64,000 nucleotides of DNA from Gammaproteobacteria bacterium (GCA_030148865.1 JASBSR010000006.1:1-64000), one strand, 5' to 3'; shown: positions 46,554 through 56,801, counted from the first letter of the stretch. Numbers and translations are program-made. The notes: generated from the letters alone by a model not told the origin.

Positions 46554-48442
46554 TGCCGCCGAGCAATACCAACAGTCACCGCCCGCTGCTGGAGCGTATC
46601 GACACGCCCGCCGACCTGCGCCTGCTCAGCGAAGTCCAGTTACCGCAACTGGCGCGCGAACTGCGCAGCTATTTACTGGCGAGCGTCGCCAGCACCGGCG
46701 GCCATCTTGCTGCCGGTCTCGGCACCATCGAACTCACCATTGCTCTGCACTATGTGCTCAACACCCCACAGGATCATCTGATCTGGGATGTGGGGCATCA
46801 GACCTATCCCCACAAAATTCTCACCGGGCGCAAACAGGGTATGGCCAGCCTGCGCCAGCGCGGCGGCATCGCTGGCTTTCCGAAACGTAGCGAAAGCGAA
46901 TACGACGCCTTCGGCACCGGCCACTCCAGCACCTCGATATCGGCAGCACTGGGCATGTGCATTGCCGACCGGCACAACGGACGCAATAAAAAATCCGTGG
47001 CCGTGATCGGTGACGGCGCAATGACGGCGGGCATGGCCTTCGAGGCATTGAACCATGCCGGCGACAGTGACGCCGATCTGCTGGTGATTCTGAACGATAA
47101 CGACATGTCGATTTCAGCCAATGTCGGCGGTTTGTCTAACCATCTCACGCGGTTATTATCGGGCAGTCTGTATTCGACCATACGCGAAGGTGGCAAACGC
47201 GTGCTGGGCAACCTGCCGGGGCCGGTGCACGAACTCGCCCGTCGTACTGAAGAACACGTCAAAGGCATGGTGGCACCGGGTACTATGTTTGAAGAACTGG
47301 GCTTTAATTATTTTGGCCCCATCGATGGTCATGACCTCGACACGCTGATCCCCACGCTGCGCAATCTCACTCAGCTACGCGGGCCACGATTTCTGCACGT
47401 GGTGACGCGCAAGGGCAAGGGCTATTTCCCGGCCGAAGATAATCCCAGCAAATATCACGGCGTAGGATCCTTCGACACTTCCACGGGTGAAGCCCATCAG
47501 AGTGCGACCACCGACATTCCTACTTATACTCATGTTTTCAGCGACTGGCTGTGTGACATGGCCGCCGCCGATGAACGCCTGGTCGGGATTACGCCAGCGA
47601 TGCGTGAGGGTTCGGGGCTGGTGAAATTTTCTCAGCGCTATCCCGAACGTTATTTCGACACTGGCATTGCCGAGCAGCACGCGGTAACACTGGCCGCAGG
47701 CATGGCCTGCGAAGGCCTGAAACCCGTGGTCGCTATTTACTCGACGTTTTTACAGCGTGCCTACGATCAACTGATTCACGATGTTGCGCTGCAAAATTTG
47801 CCGGTGCTATTTGCCATCGACCGCGCCGGTCTGGTCGGTGCCGATGGTCCCACCCACACCGGTGGCTACGACATCAGTTTTATGCGCTGCATCCCCAACC
47901 TGGTATTGATGGCACCGGCAACGGCCAGCGAAGCCCGCGCCATGCTCACCAGTGGCTTTTTGCACGATGGACCCTGCGCGGTGCGTTACCCGCGTGGCGC
48001 AATTCACGGCAAACCACCCGGATCAGATCTGCAGGCCATCGATTTCGGCAAAGCCGAGCTCTGCCGTGAAGGCAAAACCATCGCCCTGCTGGTATTCGGC
48101 ACCCTGCTGCACGAAGCGCGCGAGGTCGCCGAGCAGCTTGATGCTACGCTGGTGAATATGCGTTTTATCAAACCACTGGACACCACCTGTATCAACCAGG
48201 TCTGCGCCCGCCACGAGCTGATTGTCAGCATCGAAGACAATGCTATCGCCGGCGGTGCTGGCAGCGCGGTCAGCGAATATCTTGACCAGCAGGGCTGTAC
48301 TATTAAACGCCTGCACCTGGGCTTCCCCGACCGCTTTGTCGAACACGGTGAAACCGGCGGATTGCTGACTGAATGGGGACTGGACACGGCTGGCATGCTG
48401 GCACGTATTCGCGCCTACATAAATGATGAATTGCTTATATAG
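46553..48442 (+). CDS. dxs: 1-deoxy-D-xylulose-5-phosphate synthase
   Basis: A 629-aa thiamine-diphosphate enzyme, first in the MEP isoprenoid pathway. Signatures are [17 protein letters not shown]-like [19 protein letters not shown], the TPP motif [20 protein letters not shown] with [10 protein letters not shown], the transketolase part [17 protein letters not shown] and [18 protein letters not shown]. The start ATG overlaps the ispA stop. It supplies precursors to ispA upstream. Confidence 0.98.
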   Translation: MPPSNTNSHRPLLERIDTPADLRLLSEVQLPQLARELRSYLLASVASTGGHLAAGLGTIELTIALHYVLNTPQDHLIWDVGHQTYPHKILTGRKQGMASLRQRGGIAGFPKRSESEYDAFGTGHSSTSISAALGMCIADRHNGRNKKSVAVIGDGAMTAGMAFEALNHAGDSDADLLVILNDNDMSISANVGGLSNHLTRLLSGSLYSTIREGGKRVLGNLPGPVHELARRTEEHVKGMVAPGTMFEELGFNYFGPIDGHDLDTLIPTLRNLTQLRGPRFLHVVTRKGKGYFPAEDNPSKYHGVGSFDTSTGEAHQSATTDIPTYTHVFSDWLCDMAAADERLVGITPAMREGSGLVKFSQRYPERYFDTGIAEQHAVTLAAGMACEGLKPVVAIYSTFLQRAYDQLIHDVALQNLPVLFAIDRAGLVGADGPTHTGGYDISFMRCIPNLVLMAPATASEARAMLTSGFLHDGPCAVRYPRGAIHGKPPGSDLQAIDFGKAELCREGKTIALLVFGTLLHEAREVAEQLDATLVNMRFIKPLDTTCINQVCARHELIVSIEDNAIAGGAGSAVSEYLDQQGCTIKRLHLGFPDRFVEHGETGGLLTEWGLDTAGMLARIRAYINDELLI

Positions 48443-48492
48443 CCGGATTCCATTAAAATCCGACTGTTTTACTCAAGTATTCCCTTGCACCT

Positions 48493-48882
48493 ATGGCCGC
48501 ACAATATCAGCTGAAAGTTGTCACCGAATTTGCCTCTGCGCATACCCTGCGCGGTTACCCGGGTGCCTGTAGCCGGATGCACGGTCACAACTGGAAACTT
48601 GAACTCGAAGCTATCGCCACCACCCTCGATAAGATCGGCATGGCGGTTGACTTCAAACAAATGAAAAATGCCGCCAATGCCGTTGGGGATGAACTCGACC
48701 ATCGTTATCTCAATGATCTCGAGCCCTTCAGGGAAATCAATCCAACCGCCGAAAATATCGCCGCGTACATGTTTAAAGAAATATCGTCACGACTCAACAG
48801 TGACACCATTCGGGTGAGCGCAGTGACCTTATGGGAAACCGATCGCGCCTGTGTTAGATACAGCGAAGAGAGCCAATTATGA
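48493..48882 (+). CDS. queD: 6-carboxytetrahydropterin synthase QueD
   Basis: A 129-aa enzyme of the queuosine pathway. The zinc ligands are in [12 protein letters not shown] and [10 protein letters not shown], with the nucleophile Cys in [18 protein letters not shown] and [10 protein letters not shown] complete the T-fold signature. It overlaps folE2 by 4 nt (ATGA). Folate-synthesis 6-pyruvoyl tetrahydropterin synthases share this fold, but QueD fits best given queG in the window. Confidence 0.93.
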   Translation: MAAQYQLKVVTEFASAHTLRGYPGACSRMHGHNWKLELEAIATTLDKIGMAVDFKQMKNAANAVGDELDHRYLNDLEPFREINPTAENIAAYMFKEISSRLNSDTIRVSAVTLWETDRACVRYSEESQL

Positions 48883-49712
48883 ACGATGTGATAGATTCCG
48901 GACCGGATGCTAAACCGACTGAAGTCGAGGACATGGTCGATGTGCAAAGCAGTCACGACCACCGCGCCATCAATATTGACAAGGTGGGCATCAAGGATAT
49001 TCGCCACCCCATACAGGTAAAAGATCGTGAAGGCAACCTTCAGCACACGGTGGCGAATTTCAACATGTATGTCGCCTTGCCAAAAGATTTCAAAGGCACA
49101 CACATGTCTCGTTTCGTGGAAATTTTAAATAACCACGACTGGGAAATCACCGTCGATTCGTTCAAGGTGATGCTCTCAGAAATGACTGCTCTGCTCGATG
49201 CTGAAACCGGTCATATCGAAATGAAATTTTATTTCTTCATCAATAAAAAAGCACCCGCTTCCGGGGTGCGCAGCTTGATGGACTACGAAGTGACCTTTAT
49301 CGGCGAACGCGCCAAAGGCAAAAACAATATTACAATTCGTATTGTTGTGCCTGTGACCAGTCTTTGCCCATGTTCGAAGAATATTTCTGATCGCGGCGCA
49401 CATAACCAGCGCTCGCATGTTACGGTCGAAATTTGCACTGAAGATTTTATCTGGATTGAGGAAATCATCGACATCGTCGAGGCGCAGGCGTCGTGTGAAC
49501 TCTATGGCTTACTGAAACGCCCGGATGAAAAAGTGGTTACTGAGCGCGCCTACGATAATCCGAAATTCGTCGAAGACATGGTGCGTGACGTTGCTGCCAA
49601 ATTTAACAGTGACAAGCGCGTGCTGGCTTACAGCGTGGCATCAGAAAACTTCGAGTCGATTCATAATCATTCCGCTTACGCATTGATCGAAAAAGACAAA
49701 CGTAAGTCCTGA
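48879..49712 (+). CDS. folE2: GTP cyclohydrolase FolE2 (type IB)
   Basis: A 277-aa enzyme converting GTP to dihydroneopterin triphosphate, the substrate of both folate synthesis and QueD. Family signatures: [25 protein letters not shown], the metal-site region [26 protein letters not shown], and [13 protein letters not shown]. FolE2 uses metals other than zinc, and in some bacteria it is induced by Zur under zinc limitation. No Zur site was identified here. It is translationally coupled to queD by ATGA. Confidence 0.95.
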   Translation: MNDVIDSGPDAKPTEVEDMVDVQSSHDHRAINIDKVGIKDIRHPIQVKDREGNLQHTVANFNMYVALPKDFKGTHMSRFVEILNNHDWEITVDSFKVMLSEMTALLDAETGHIEMKFYFFINKKAPASGVRSLMDYEVTFIGERAKGKNNITIRIVVPVTSLCPCSKNISDRGAHNQRSHVTVEICTEDFIWIEEIIDIVEAQASCELYGLLKRPDEKVVTERAYDNPKFVEDMVRDVAAKFNSDKRVLAYSVASENFESIHNHSAYALIEKDKRKS

Positions 49713-49820
49713 TAATCGAAAGTCAATATTTAGTCCGAAAATGAGCGCTAATGTAAATAATATGTAATGGACAACATCCGATCATACAGATTGATTATCA
49801 GTATCACAGAGCGGAACAGC

Positions 49821-49902
49821 GTCATCCTGAACAACAGTGAAGGATCTTATACCACTGTGGTACCCGATTCTTCTTCGCCAAAAGCGCTCATCACAATGAC
49901 AG
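49821..49902. repeat. GTCATCCTGA-family short repeat, copy B
   Basis: GTCATCCTGA ... AATGACAG, 82 bp, the reverse complement of the 5495-5581 repeat over most of its length. A partial third copy, GTCATCCTGAGCCGCTTTTG, starts at 49914. They fill the 285-bp gap between folE2 and bamC. Confidence 0.7.
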
Positions 49903-49997
49903 AATAAACTGTTGTCATCCTGAGCCGCTTTTGCGAAGGATCGGACACCTCGCTGCTCACACGGGCTTCTCGGTACCGCTATTACTCCAAGACTTAC

Positions 49998-51185
49998 TTA
50001 CTGCAGCTCCAGCGCCAGACGACGGCGGAATTCTCCGGCCTGGACACTGCTTGCCGGTGTTCCATCGAGATCGAGAATAGACAGTTTTACCTTGTGCCTG
50101 CCTTCTTCGGCGAGCGCAATCTTGAACTGTGAACCCGCTTCATCACCTGAGTTATCACCAACACTGTTGAACCACTTCATCAACCAGCTGGATTCTGCAA
50201 TTTCATCGCGCTCTTCTCCAGCAGGTGCCGGTGGCTTGAGTTTTTCCAGGGCAACCGTGTACTCATGTTGCTCGGCATTGGTGTCGACAATATTTGCATT
50301 GAGACGATCAAGCGCCTGACGAGTACGCGGCCAGGCATCATCCAGGGCTTCGTTCAGATAAAGGTTTGGGTTAAGGCTCGTGAATTCAGTCGAGTCCGGA
50401 CTATCATCTGATGGTGGCATACTGACGCGTGATGCATAGGGCTTATAATTCGCCAGCGCCAGTTTTGCCTGTGCCGGGTCGAGACCGAGATACAGCGCCA
50501 GTCGGCTGAGAATTTCCTGCTCCAGACCGGGCTCGTTGCAGCGTGAACGCCAGCCCAGATATCCATTTTCTTCCTGCAACACCTGTTCCATACCGGAGTG
50601 GCTGACATAGACGCGAGACTTGTTGGCGGCCCCGGCTTCGGGCTGTACCCGCATGCGAAACTTGTCCATCCGTTCCGGTTCAACTTTGTTAAACACTTTA
50701 TCCAGCCAGCCAGCGTCAGGGTTTTCCTGAAACTGGCTCACCCAGTCAGTTTCAATACTGCCAAGTAAGGGTTTCGAGTTCACCAGAGGAACGCCTTCGT
50801 TGTCCCAGAATGCCTCAAGACGCGGCCATAACTGTCTGGCATTGTCGTTCACTTCTAACCAGATCAGCCCGTGATCAGATTTCATCTCGACACCCTTCAG
50901 CGCTGGCAGCACAGGAGTCGAAGCCGCTGCGGCGACAACAGCATCAGCGTTATTGTCGAGCTTGCCCAGATGCTCGGTATCGGTTTTAAACCTGGCCATC
51001 GCGTCATCAGTCGGCTTCGGCACCGATAACTGCTGAGTCTTCGCTGGTTGAGTTAAATCCGGTGGTAGTTCGAGTCGAGTGTAATAGTCGGCATCCAGAT
51101 ATTCCTGGCGACGTTCATCACCATCTGAGCTACAGCCAACGATTGCCGTGACAGCCACCGCAACCAGTATATATTTCAACCGCAT
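49998..51185 (-). CDS. bamC: Outer-membrane assembly lipoprotein BamC
   Basis: A 395-aa lipoprotein subunit of the beta-barrel assembly machine. The N-terminus has a signal ending in the lipobox IVGC (cysteine 18) and the BamC N-terminal strand EYLDADYYTRLELPPDLTQP. The central NlpB-type domain includes WLEVNDNARQLWPRLEAFWDNEGV and the second contains LYLNEALDDAWPRTRQALDRLNANIVD. It lies 18 bp downstream of dapA, the standard gene pair. Confidence 0.95.
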   Translation of the reverse strand: MRLKYILVAVAVTAIVGCSSDGDERRQEYLDADYYTRLELPPDLTQPAKTQQLSVPKPTDDAMARFKTDTEHLGKLDNNADAVVAAAASTPVLPALKGVEMKSDHGLIWLEVNDNARQLWPRLEAFWDNEGVPLVNSKPLLGSIETDWVSQFQENPDAGWLDKVFNKVEPERMDKFRMRVQPEAGAANKSRVYVSHSGMEQVLQEENGYLGWRSRCNEPGLEQEILSRLALYLGLDPAQAKLALANYKPYASRVSMPPSDDSPDSTEFTSLNPNLYLNEALDDAWPRTRQALDRLNANIVDTNAEQHEYTVALEKLKPPAPAGEERDEIAESSWLMKWFNSVGDNSGDEAGSQFKIALAEEGRHKVKLSILDLDGTPASSVQAGEFRRRLALELQ

Positions 51186-51203
51186 GAATACACCCCAAAT
51201 AAA

Positions 51204-52091
51204 TTAAAGAACACCAGCCTGTTGCAATGCTTCGCGCACCGGTCGGTGATATTGTTCGGCCAGTACGGCCAGCGGCAAACGGATCGCGGTGTTGATCAGG
51301 CCCATTTCTGCCAGCGCCCATTTCACCGGGATAGGATTGGCTTCCAGGAACAGGTTTTTGTGCAAACCTGTCAAAGTTCGATTGATCCGCTCGGCATTGG
51401 CGCGATCCCCTGCCAGTGCAGCAGCGCACATCTCGGCCATGGCTTTGGGCGCGACATTATTGGTCACCGAAATCACACCATGACCACCGCGCAACATAAA
51501 CTCCATACCAGTATCATCATCACCACTGAACAGATCAAACTCCGTGATGCCTGCTGCCGAGAGTTTCGACTGAATTTCCTGCAAACGGTTCAAATCCCCG
51601 GTGGCCTCTTTGACCCCGACAATATTAGGCACAGCAGCCAGTTCAACGACTGTATCAGCCAGCATGTCGCAGGCAGTTCGACCCGGCACATTGTAAAGAA
51701 TCTGTGGAATATCAATCGCTTCGGCGATGGTGCGATGGTGCAGCACCAGACCGCGCTGCGGCGGTTTGTTGTAGTAAGGCGTTACCAGCAAACAGGCATC
51801 AGCACCGCCGTCTTTGGCGCAGCGGGTGAGCTCGATGGCCTCCCAGGTGGAATTGGCGCCGGTGCCAGCGATCACCGGGATACGCCCCGCAACCAGCTCG
51901 ACCGTGCGACGCATGACTTCGCAGTGGTCGCTCATGTTCAGGGTTGCAGATTCACCCGTGGTACCCACACTGACGATCGCCGCTGTGCCATTGGCGATAT
52001 GAAATTCGACCAGCCGGGCCAGGCTTTCATAATCCACACTGCTATCGGGGTGCATCGGCGTGACCAATGCGACCATACTGCCTCGAAACAT
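51204..52091 (-). CDS. dapA: 4-hydroxy-tetrahydrodipicolinate synthase
   Basis: A 295-aa lysine/diaminopimelate enzyme that joins pyruvate and aspartate semialdehyde. Signatures: GSMVALVTPM, VGTTGESATL, ACLLVTPYYNKPPQRGL, ILYNVPGRTACD with the catalytic Tyr, and NIVGVKEATGDLNRL with the Schiff-base Lys. It precedes bamC and is divergent from the PilZ gene across 216 bp. Confidence 0.97.
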   Translation of the reverse strand: MFRGSMVALVTPMHPDSSVDYESLARLVEFHIANGTAAIVSVGTTGESATLNMSDHCEVMRRTVELVAGRIPVIAGTGANSTWEAIELTRCAKDGGADACLLVTPYYNKPPQRGLVLHHRTIAEAIDIPQILYNVPGRTACDMLADTVVELAAVPNIVGVKEATGDLNRLQEIQSKLSAAGITEFDLFSGDDDTGMEFMLRGGHGVISVTNNVAPKAMAEMCAAALAGDRANAERINRTLTGLHKNLFLEANPIPVKWALAEMGLINTAIRLPLAVLAEQYHRPVREALQQAGVL

Positions 52092-52307
52092 AGGTCAGAC
52101 ACTCAGGATTGGCGAGACTCGTCGGCGCGCAGCGACACTGGCTGCGTGGTGCCAAGCCCCTCGAAAAAGGTGGCGCACAGTTAAGCAATTTTCACACCTT
52201 ATTTCAATGAAAACCGCACTCTCGAAGAACTTCTGTGTAATTTCCAGCAAGCACAAAACCAGCAGCTATACTTAAGATACCATTTTTATCAACACAGATC
52301 GAACACT

Positions 52308-52676
52308 ATGAACCACAGCCAGATCAACGCCGAACGCCGTAGCTACAGCCGGGTTCCGTTTCAGGCCGAAGTCCTCATGCAAAGCGGTGACGAAGAATGG
52401 AGCTGTAATTTACTGGATATCTCACTCAAAGGCATGCTGGTCGAGCCGCCGGATAATCTCAATGTCGACACCCGCAACCCCTGCGCGGTGGCGCTGTTTC
52501 TGGGTGAAGACGCTTCGATCCACGCCCGCGTCAAAATCACCCATACCAGCAATGGCCTCTGGGGCCTGCAGTGGAAGCACATCGACATCAACAGCCTGAA
52601 ACACCTGCGCCGCCTGCTCGAGCTCAACCTCAACGACCCCAGTCTGCTCAGTCGCGAACTCGTCGACCTCGGTTGA
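52308..52676 (+). CDS. PilZ-domain protein
   Basis: A 122-aa protein, essentially one PilZ domain. The cyclic-di-GMP-binding signature appears as AERRSYSRVPF (RxxxR) near the N-terminus and DISLKGMLVE (D/NxSxxG). It probably reads out cyclic-di-GMP made or degraded by enzymes such as the GGDEF-EAL protein at 18693. Its output is unknown. The gene stands alone between dapA and gcvR. Confidence 0.92.
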   Translation: MNHSQINAERRSYSRVPFQAEVLMQSGDEEWSCNLLDISLKGMLVEPPDNLNVDTRNPCAVALFLGEDASIHARVKITHTSNGLWGLQWKHIDINSLKHLRRLLELNLNDPSLLSRELVDLG

Positions 52677-52798
52677 GCACCGGGCGACGACCAGCGCCCT
52701 GCACTGACATAGCCTCAACGCTGCACAACACCTTGTGCTGGTGTACCCGCATTGTTTAGACTTTAAGTTCTCTGAATCACCCGAGTCGTTTCCCCACC

Positions 52799-53323
52799 AT
52801 GGCTGATCAAATGGTAATCACTGCGCTTGGCGCAGACCGCCCCGGCATTGTTGACGAACTCAGCAAGGCACTCTACAAACAGAGTCTCAACATCGAAGAC
52901 AGTCGCATGAGCAGCCTTGGCGGCAGTTTTGCGATTTTGTTACTGGTCACAGGCAGTGCCCAGGCGATCGCTGAATTCGGCAACACGATTACGCAGATCG
53001 AGACCGAATTAAAAATGCGCTTACTCTTCAGAGTCAATCAGCCGAGCACAACCGGTACCACGCTGGTTCCCTATCTGGTCGAAGTCGTCGCGATGGATCA
53101 TCCTGGTATTGTCCACACACTCGCCAGTTTTTTTTCCCGCCGCCAGATCAATATTGTCGATCTCGAAACCGATTCATATCCAGCACCGCATACCGGCACA
53201 CCAATGTTTTCAATGTCAATGACCATCGGCGTACCTGCTGACGTCTCGATCAAAACCTTACGCGGTGAATTTATCGACTACTGCGACGAACTCAATATCG
53301 ACGCCAGCTTGACCAGCGCATAA
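52799..53323 (+). CDS. gcvR: Glycine cleavage system transcriptional repressor family (two ACT domains)
   Basis: A 174-aa protein with tandem ACT domains: VITALGADRPGIVDELSKALYKQSLNIEDSRMSSLGGSFAILLLV and VEVVAMDHPGIVHTLASFFSRRQINIVDLETDSY. The gcvR-bcp order beside dapA-bamC is a typical gammaproteobacterial arrangement. GcvR acts with GcvA in E. coli; the regulatory target here is not seen. Confidence 0.9.
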   Translation: MADQMVITALGADRPGIVDELSKALYKQSLNIEDSRMSSLGGSFAILLLVTGSAQAIAEFGNTITQIETELKMRLLFRVNQPSTTGTTLVPYLVEVVAMDHPGIVHTLASFFSRRQINIVDLETDSYPAPHTGTPMFSMSMTIGVPADVSIKTLRGEFIDYCDELNIDASLTSA

Positions 53324-53346
53324 CACTTTAAACAGACATTAAATCC

Positions 53347-53814
53347 ATGAACAACATCGGTAAAAAAATCAAAAATTTCAAACTGCCCGCCACCAGTGAC
53401 AAAACCATCAGCCTGAGCGAACTCAGGGGCAAAAACATTGTGCTGTATTTTTACCCAAAAGACAGCACCCCCGGCTGCACCACCGAAGGTCAGGATTTTC
53501 GCGATGCGAAAGCCAAATTTAGTCGGCAGAACACGGTTATCCTCGGCGTGTCACGCGACAGCATAAAATCGCATGAAAATTTTAAGGCTAAACAAAAATT
53601 TAATTTCGATTTATTGTCCGATGCCGATGAGCAACTGTGCAAAGACTTCGATGTCATCAAAATAAAAAACATGTACGGCAAACAGGTGATGGGTATTGAG
53701 CGCAGTACATTTTTGATCGACACTAAAGGTGTGCTCAGGCAGGAATGGCGCAAGGTCAAAGTCAAAGATCACGTCGCCGAGGTGCTGGACGCTGTCAAAA
53801 TGCTCAACCGGTAA
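53347..53814 (+). CDS. bcp: Thioredoxin-dependent peroxiredoxin BCP
   Basis: A 155-aa peroxidase. The peroxidatic Cys is in LYFYPKDSTPGCTTEGQDFRD, and the family's VILGVSRDSIKSHENFKAKQKFNFDLLSD follows. The usual resolving cysteine five residues after the first (as in E. coli BCP) is replaced by Gln, so a one-Cys mechanism is likely. Confidence 0.95.
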   Translation: MNNIGKKIKNFKLPATSDKTISLSELRGKNIVLYFYPKDSTPGCTTEGQDFRDAKAKFSRQNTVILGVSRDSIKSHENFKAKQKFNFDLLSDADEQLCKDFDVIKIKNMYGKQVMGIERSTFLIDTKGVLRQEWRKVKVKDHVAEVLDAVKMLNR

Positions 53815-53872
53815 TTCAATCACCTGAACTGATTCAGGCCTGATTCGTTAATACCCACATGGAAGCGATGCT

Positions 53873-54892
53873 ATGAAGCGTATCATTATGTGTGCCGACG
53901 GCACCTGGAACCGACCCGAGGAAGATCTCAGTAAAGATTTTCCGACCAATGTATTAAAAATCGCACGCGCGATTTCGCCAATGGCCCGCGACAGTGTGCC
54001 ACAGGTGGTGTTTTATGACTGGGGCCTGGGCTCCTATCACGACAACGTCACGGGCGGCGCGTTTGGTGCTGGTATTGATAAAAATATCGCCGATCATTAC
54101 CGGTTTATCGTACAAAACTACCACGCTGGCGACGAGTTGTATTTTTTCGGGTTTAGTCGCGGTGCTTACACCGTGCGCAGTCTCGCCGGTTTAATGAACA
54201 ACTGCGGAATCCTCAAACGTGAATACGCCAGCCGGATTCAGCAGGCTTATGATGTTTACAAAAACCCCGAGAGACACCCCGATGACGCGTTTTCTGTCGC
54301 CTTTCGTAAAAAATATGCGGGTGGTGAAAAACGCCAAATTCACTTTATTGGAGTCTGGGATACCGTCGGCGCGCTCGGCATTCCGCTACGCATGCTCGGC
54401 TTTCTCAACGAAAAACATGTGTTCTATGATACCAAGATCGGCCCCAATATCAGCATCGCGCGACACGCGCTCTCGATTGATGAATTGCGTAAAGATTTTG
54501 CAGCCACGATCTGGAAACCACGCAGCGGCATGGATTTGCAGCAGGTCTGGTTTCCCGGGGTACACGCCGATATCGGTGGCGGTTATCCACCGGGACCCGA
54601 GGGCGAATCGCTGTCGGATATTGCATTGCAGTGGATGATACAACAGGCGCAAACCGCCGGGCTGGAATTCGAATCGCATTTAATTCGGGCAATGAAACCC
54701 GTGGTGACGGCTGAAAAACACAACGAGTACAGCGGCTTTTTCAAACTCATGGGCAGCAAAGAACGCACCATTTTAAAAAGCACCGATCTGCACATCAGTG
54801 CGCAACAACGCTATCAGACTAATTCAAAATATCGACCGGAAAATCTTGAAAAATTTGTTGATAAATACGGCTGGGTCAATCTGGTCGAATAA
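53873..54892 (+). CDS. DUF2235 alpha/beta-hydrolase protein
   Basis: A 339-aa protein of the DUF2235 family, found also in the phospholipase effectors of type VI secretion. The start IIMCADGTWNRPEE and the nucleophile elbow YFFGFSRGAYTVRSLAGLMNNCG are diagnostic; AARHALSIDELRKDF-type and VWFPGVHADIGGGYPPG follow. There is no signal peptide, and no VgrG or immunity gene lies nearby, so it may be a housekeeping lipase-like protein instead of an effector. Confidence 0.87.
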   Translation: MKRIIMCADGTWNRPEEDLSKDFPTNVLKIARAISPMARDSVPQVVFYDWGLGSYHDNVTGGAFGAGIDKNIADHYRFIVQNYHAGDELYFFGFSRGAYTVRSLAGLMNNCGILKREYASRIQQAYDVYKNPERHPDDAFSVAFRKKYAGGEKRQIHFIGVWDTVGALGIPLRMLGFLNEKHVFYDTKIGPNISIARHALSIDELRKDFAATIWKPRSGMDLQQVWFPGVHADIGGGYPPGPEGESLSDIALQWMIQQAQTAGLEFESHLIRAMKPVVTAEKHNEYSGFFKLMGSKERTILKSTDLHISAQQRYQTNSKYRPENLEKFVDKYGWVNLVE

Positions 54893-54919
54893 AACCGCTG
54901 CACCGCAACATGGCTTCGT

Positions 54920-55519
54920 ATGGAATATATAGCCGCCGCCTTTGTCTTCGGCCTGGCTGGCGGGCTCAATCCCGGTGTGCTCAGTATTTTTGTGCTGCAC
55001 CAGATCCTCAAGCACGGTAACCGTGCCGGCCTGCTCGCCAGCTTTGCACCCTTTGTCTCCGACGGGCCGATTATTCTCGCCGTGTTACTGCTGCTCTCCA
55101 GCACGCAACATCTCGACACTGTGCTCATGCTGCTCTCTGTCGCTGGTGCGACTTATCTGTTTTATCTCGCGCTCAGTCTCTGGCGCGGTGTCGATGTCGA
55201 TGCCCCGGACACACGATCAACACCAGCCTCATTTTTAACTGCGGTGAAAGTGAATCTCTTGAATCCAGCGCCATATATGTTCTGGGCGACTGTCGGCAGC
55301 GCCTATCTGTTGCGCGGCAATACCCTGCAGGCCGCCAGCTTTGTGGTGGTGATGCTGGCCACTCTGGCGCTCAGCAAATTCGCGCTGGCAAAGTCTATCG
55401 CCATGCTCGGTGCGCGCTTCAACCCCCGTATTCAGGCCAGTATCCTCAAAATACTCTCCCTGCTATTACTGGTATTTGCACTGCGCCTGCTGTTTCAGGC
55501 CTGGAAGATGGCCGCCTAA
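54920..55519 (+). CDS. LysE-family exporter
   Basis: A 199-aa integral membrane protein with about six helices, resembling LysE/RhtB amino-acid exporters: AAFVFGLAGGLNPGVLSIFVLHQILKHGNRAGLLASFAPFVSDGPII at the start and KVNLLNPAPYMFWATVGS in the middle. It follows the DUF2235 gene after 27 bp. The exported substrate is unknown. Confidence 0.86.
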   Translation: MEYIAAAFVFGLAGGLNPGVLSIFVLHQILKHGNRAGLLASFAPFVSDGPIILAVLLLLSSTQHLDTVLMLLSVAGATYLFYLALSLWRGVDVDAPDTRSTPASFLTAVKVNLLNPAPYMFWATVGSAYLLRGNTLQAASFVVVMLATLALSKFALAKSIAMLGARFNPRIQASILKILSLLLLVFALRLLFQAWKMAA

Positions 55520-55601
55520 AGCCACCGTGGCGGGGCTTTCCTCCACCGCAACAGCGAATCCACACTAGCGCGCAACAAACCAGACATATCCCCAAATGTA
55601 T

Positions 55602-55640
55602 ATGAGAATCGTTTGCATTTAGATTTGCATTATGTACAAT
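55602..55640 (+). promoter_or_regulatory. Fur-box-like operator and promoter for the porin gene
   Basis: TGAGAATCGTTTGCATT (55603-55619) resembles the Fur consensus TGATAATnATTATCA, in the common form TGAGAATcnTTTGCA. It overlaps the -35 element TTGCAT (55613-55618), which is 16 bp from a -10 element TACAAT (55635-55640). This placement fits repression by iron-loaded Fur. Confidence 0.7.
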
Positions 55641-55688
55641 GCACCCATCAATCACTAACTACTAATGACTACCCCGGAGAGATACATC

Positions 55689-56801
55689 ATGTTACGCACC
55701 GCTCTATCGGCTGCCATCCTCGGCAGCCTCACTGCTATCCCGACTGCTACACTGGCAGCAGTCTCCGATGCTGAATTCAAGGCGCTGCAGGAGCAGCTCA
55801 ATACGCTCGCAGATCAGGTCGATAACAACAGCCGTTCAGCCAGCAATACCCAGGTCGGCGGTTACGGTGAAATGCACTATAACAATGTCGAAACCAGCAC
55901 CGGTCGTAACAAACAAATCGATTTTGAGCGTTTTATATTGTTCGTCGACCACCAGTTCAGCGACAGCATCCGCTTCATCTCTGAGACTGAAATTGAGCAT
56001 TCCATCGCCGGCGAAGGTCAGAACGGTGAAATCGAGATCGAACAGGCCTATATCCAGATGGATTTGAATGACAGCACCCAGCTCAACGCCGGTCTGTTCA
56101 TGCTTCCGGTGGGTATCATCAACGAATCACACGAACCGAACATTTTTTATGGTGTCGAGCGTAACCCGGTCGAGCAATACATTGTTCCTGCCACCTGGTG
56201 GGAAGGCGGCACCATGTTGTCAGGAAACTTTGCCAGCGGTATCAGCTACGATCTGGCAGTGCATAGTGGCCTCGCTGTTGACCCAGCCCAGGTCAACATT
56301 CGCGGTGGACGCCAAAAAGTCTCCGAAGCCAAAGCTAACAACTGGGCGATGACCGGCCGCGTGCGTTACACCGGTATTGCAGGGCTGGAGCTATCGGGTA
56401 CCTTGCAATTACAGGACGACATCACCCAGAACAGCAGCGACAATGTTGGAGGTGCCACACTGCTCGAAACCCATGTAGTCTGGAACAGCGGCCCAACCAC
56501 CGTCAAAGCACTGTACGCACGCTGGAATATCGACGGTAGTGCTGCCAAAGCTCTGAGTAAAGATGTTCAGGACGGCGGCTATGTCGAAGCCGCATACAAA
56601 CTCAATGCAAACCACGGCGTCTTTGCCCGCCACAATGTGTGGGACAACGGTGGCGCTGGTAATACCAAAAAAACCCAGAGCAACATCGGCTATAGCTACT
56701 GGCCGCACGAAGATGTCGTCTTCAAAGCCGACTACCAGACACAAGAAAGTAACAATGTTAAATATAATGGATTCAATCTTGGTGTTGGCTACCAGTTTTA
56801 G
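55689..56801 (+). CDS. Porin-like outer-membrane protein
   Basis: A 370-aa protein. The ATG at 55689 follows CGGAGAG and starts the signal peptide MLRTALSAAILGSLTAIPTATLAA, with a short coiled-coil-like stretch LQEQLNTLADQVDNNS. The barrel follows, with features such as YGEMHYNNVET, EIEIEQAYIQMDLNDSTQLNAGLFMLPVGIINESHEP, and ends in LGVGYQF with terminal Phe. It resembles OprP/phosphate-selective-type porins. The upstream Fur-box-like site suggests use in iron acquisition. Confidence 0.86.
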   Translation: MLRTALSAAILGSLTAIPTATLAAVSDAEFKALQEQLNTLADQVDNNSRSASNTQVGGYGEMHYNNVETSTGRNKQIDFERFILFVDHQFSDSIRFISETEIEHSIAGEGQNGEIEIEQAYIQMDLNDSTQLNAGLFMLPVGIINESHEPNIFYGVERNPVEQYIVPATWWEGGTMLSGNFASGISYDLAVHSGLAVDPAQVNIRGGRQKVSEAKANNWAMTGRVRYTGIAGLELSGTLQLQDDITQNSSDNVGGATLLETHVVWNSGPTTVKALYARWNIDGSAAKALSKDVQDGGYVEAAYKLNANHGVFARHNVWDNGGAGNTKKTQSNIGYSYWPHEDVVFKADYQTQESNNVKYNGFNLGVGYQF

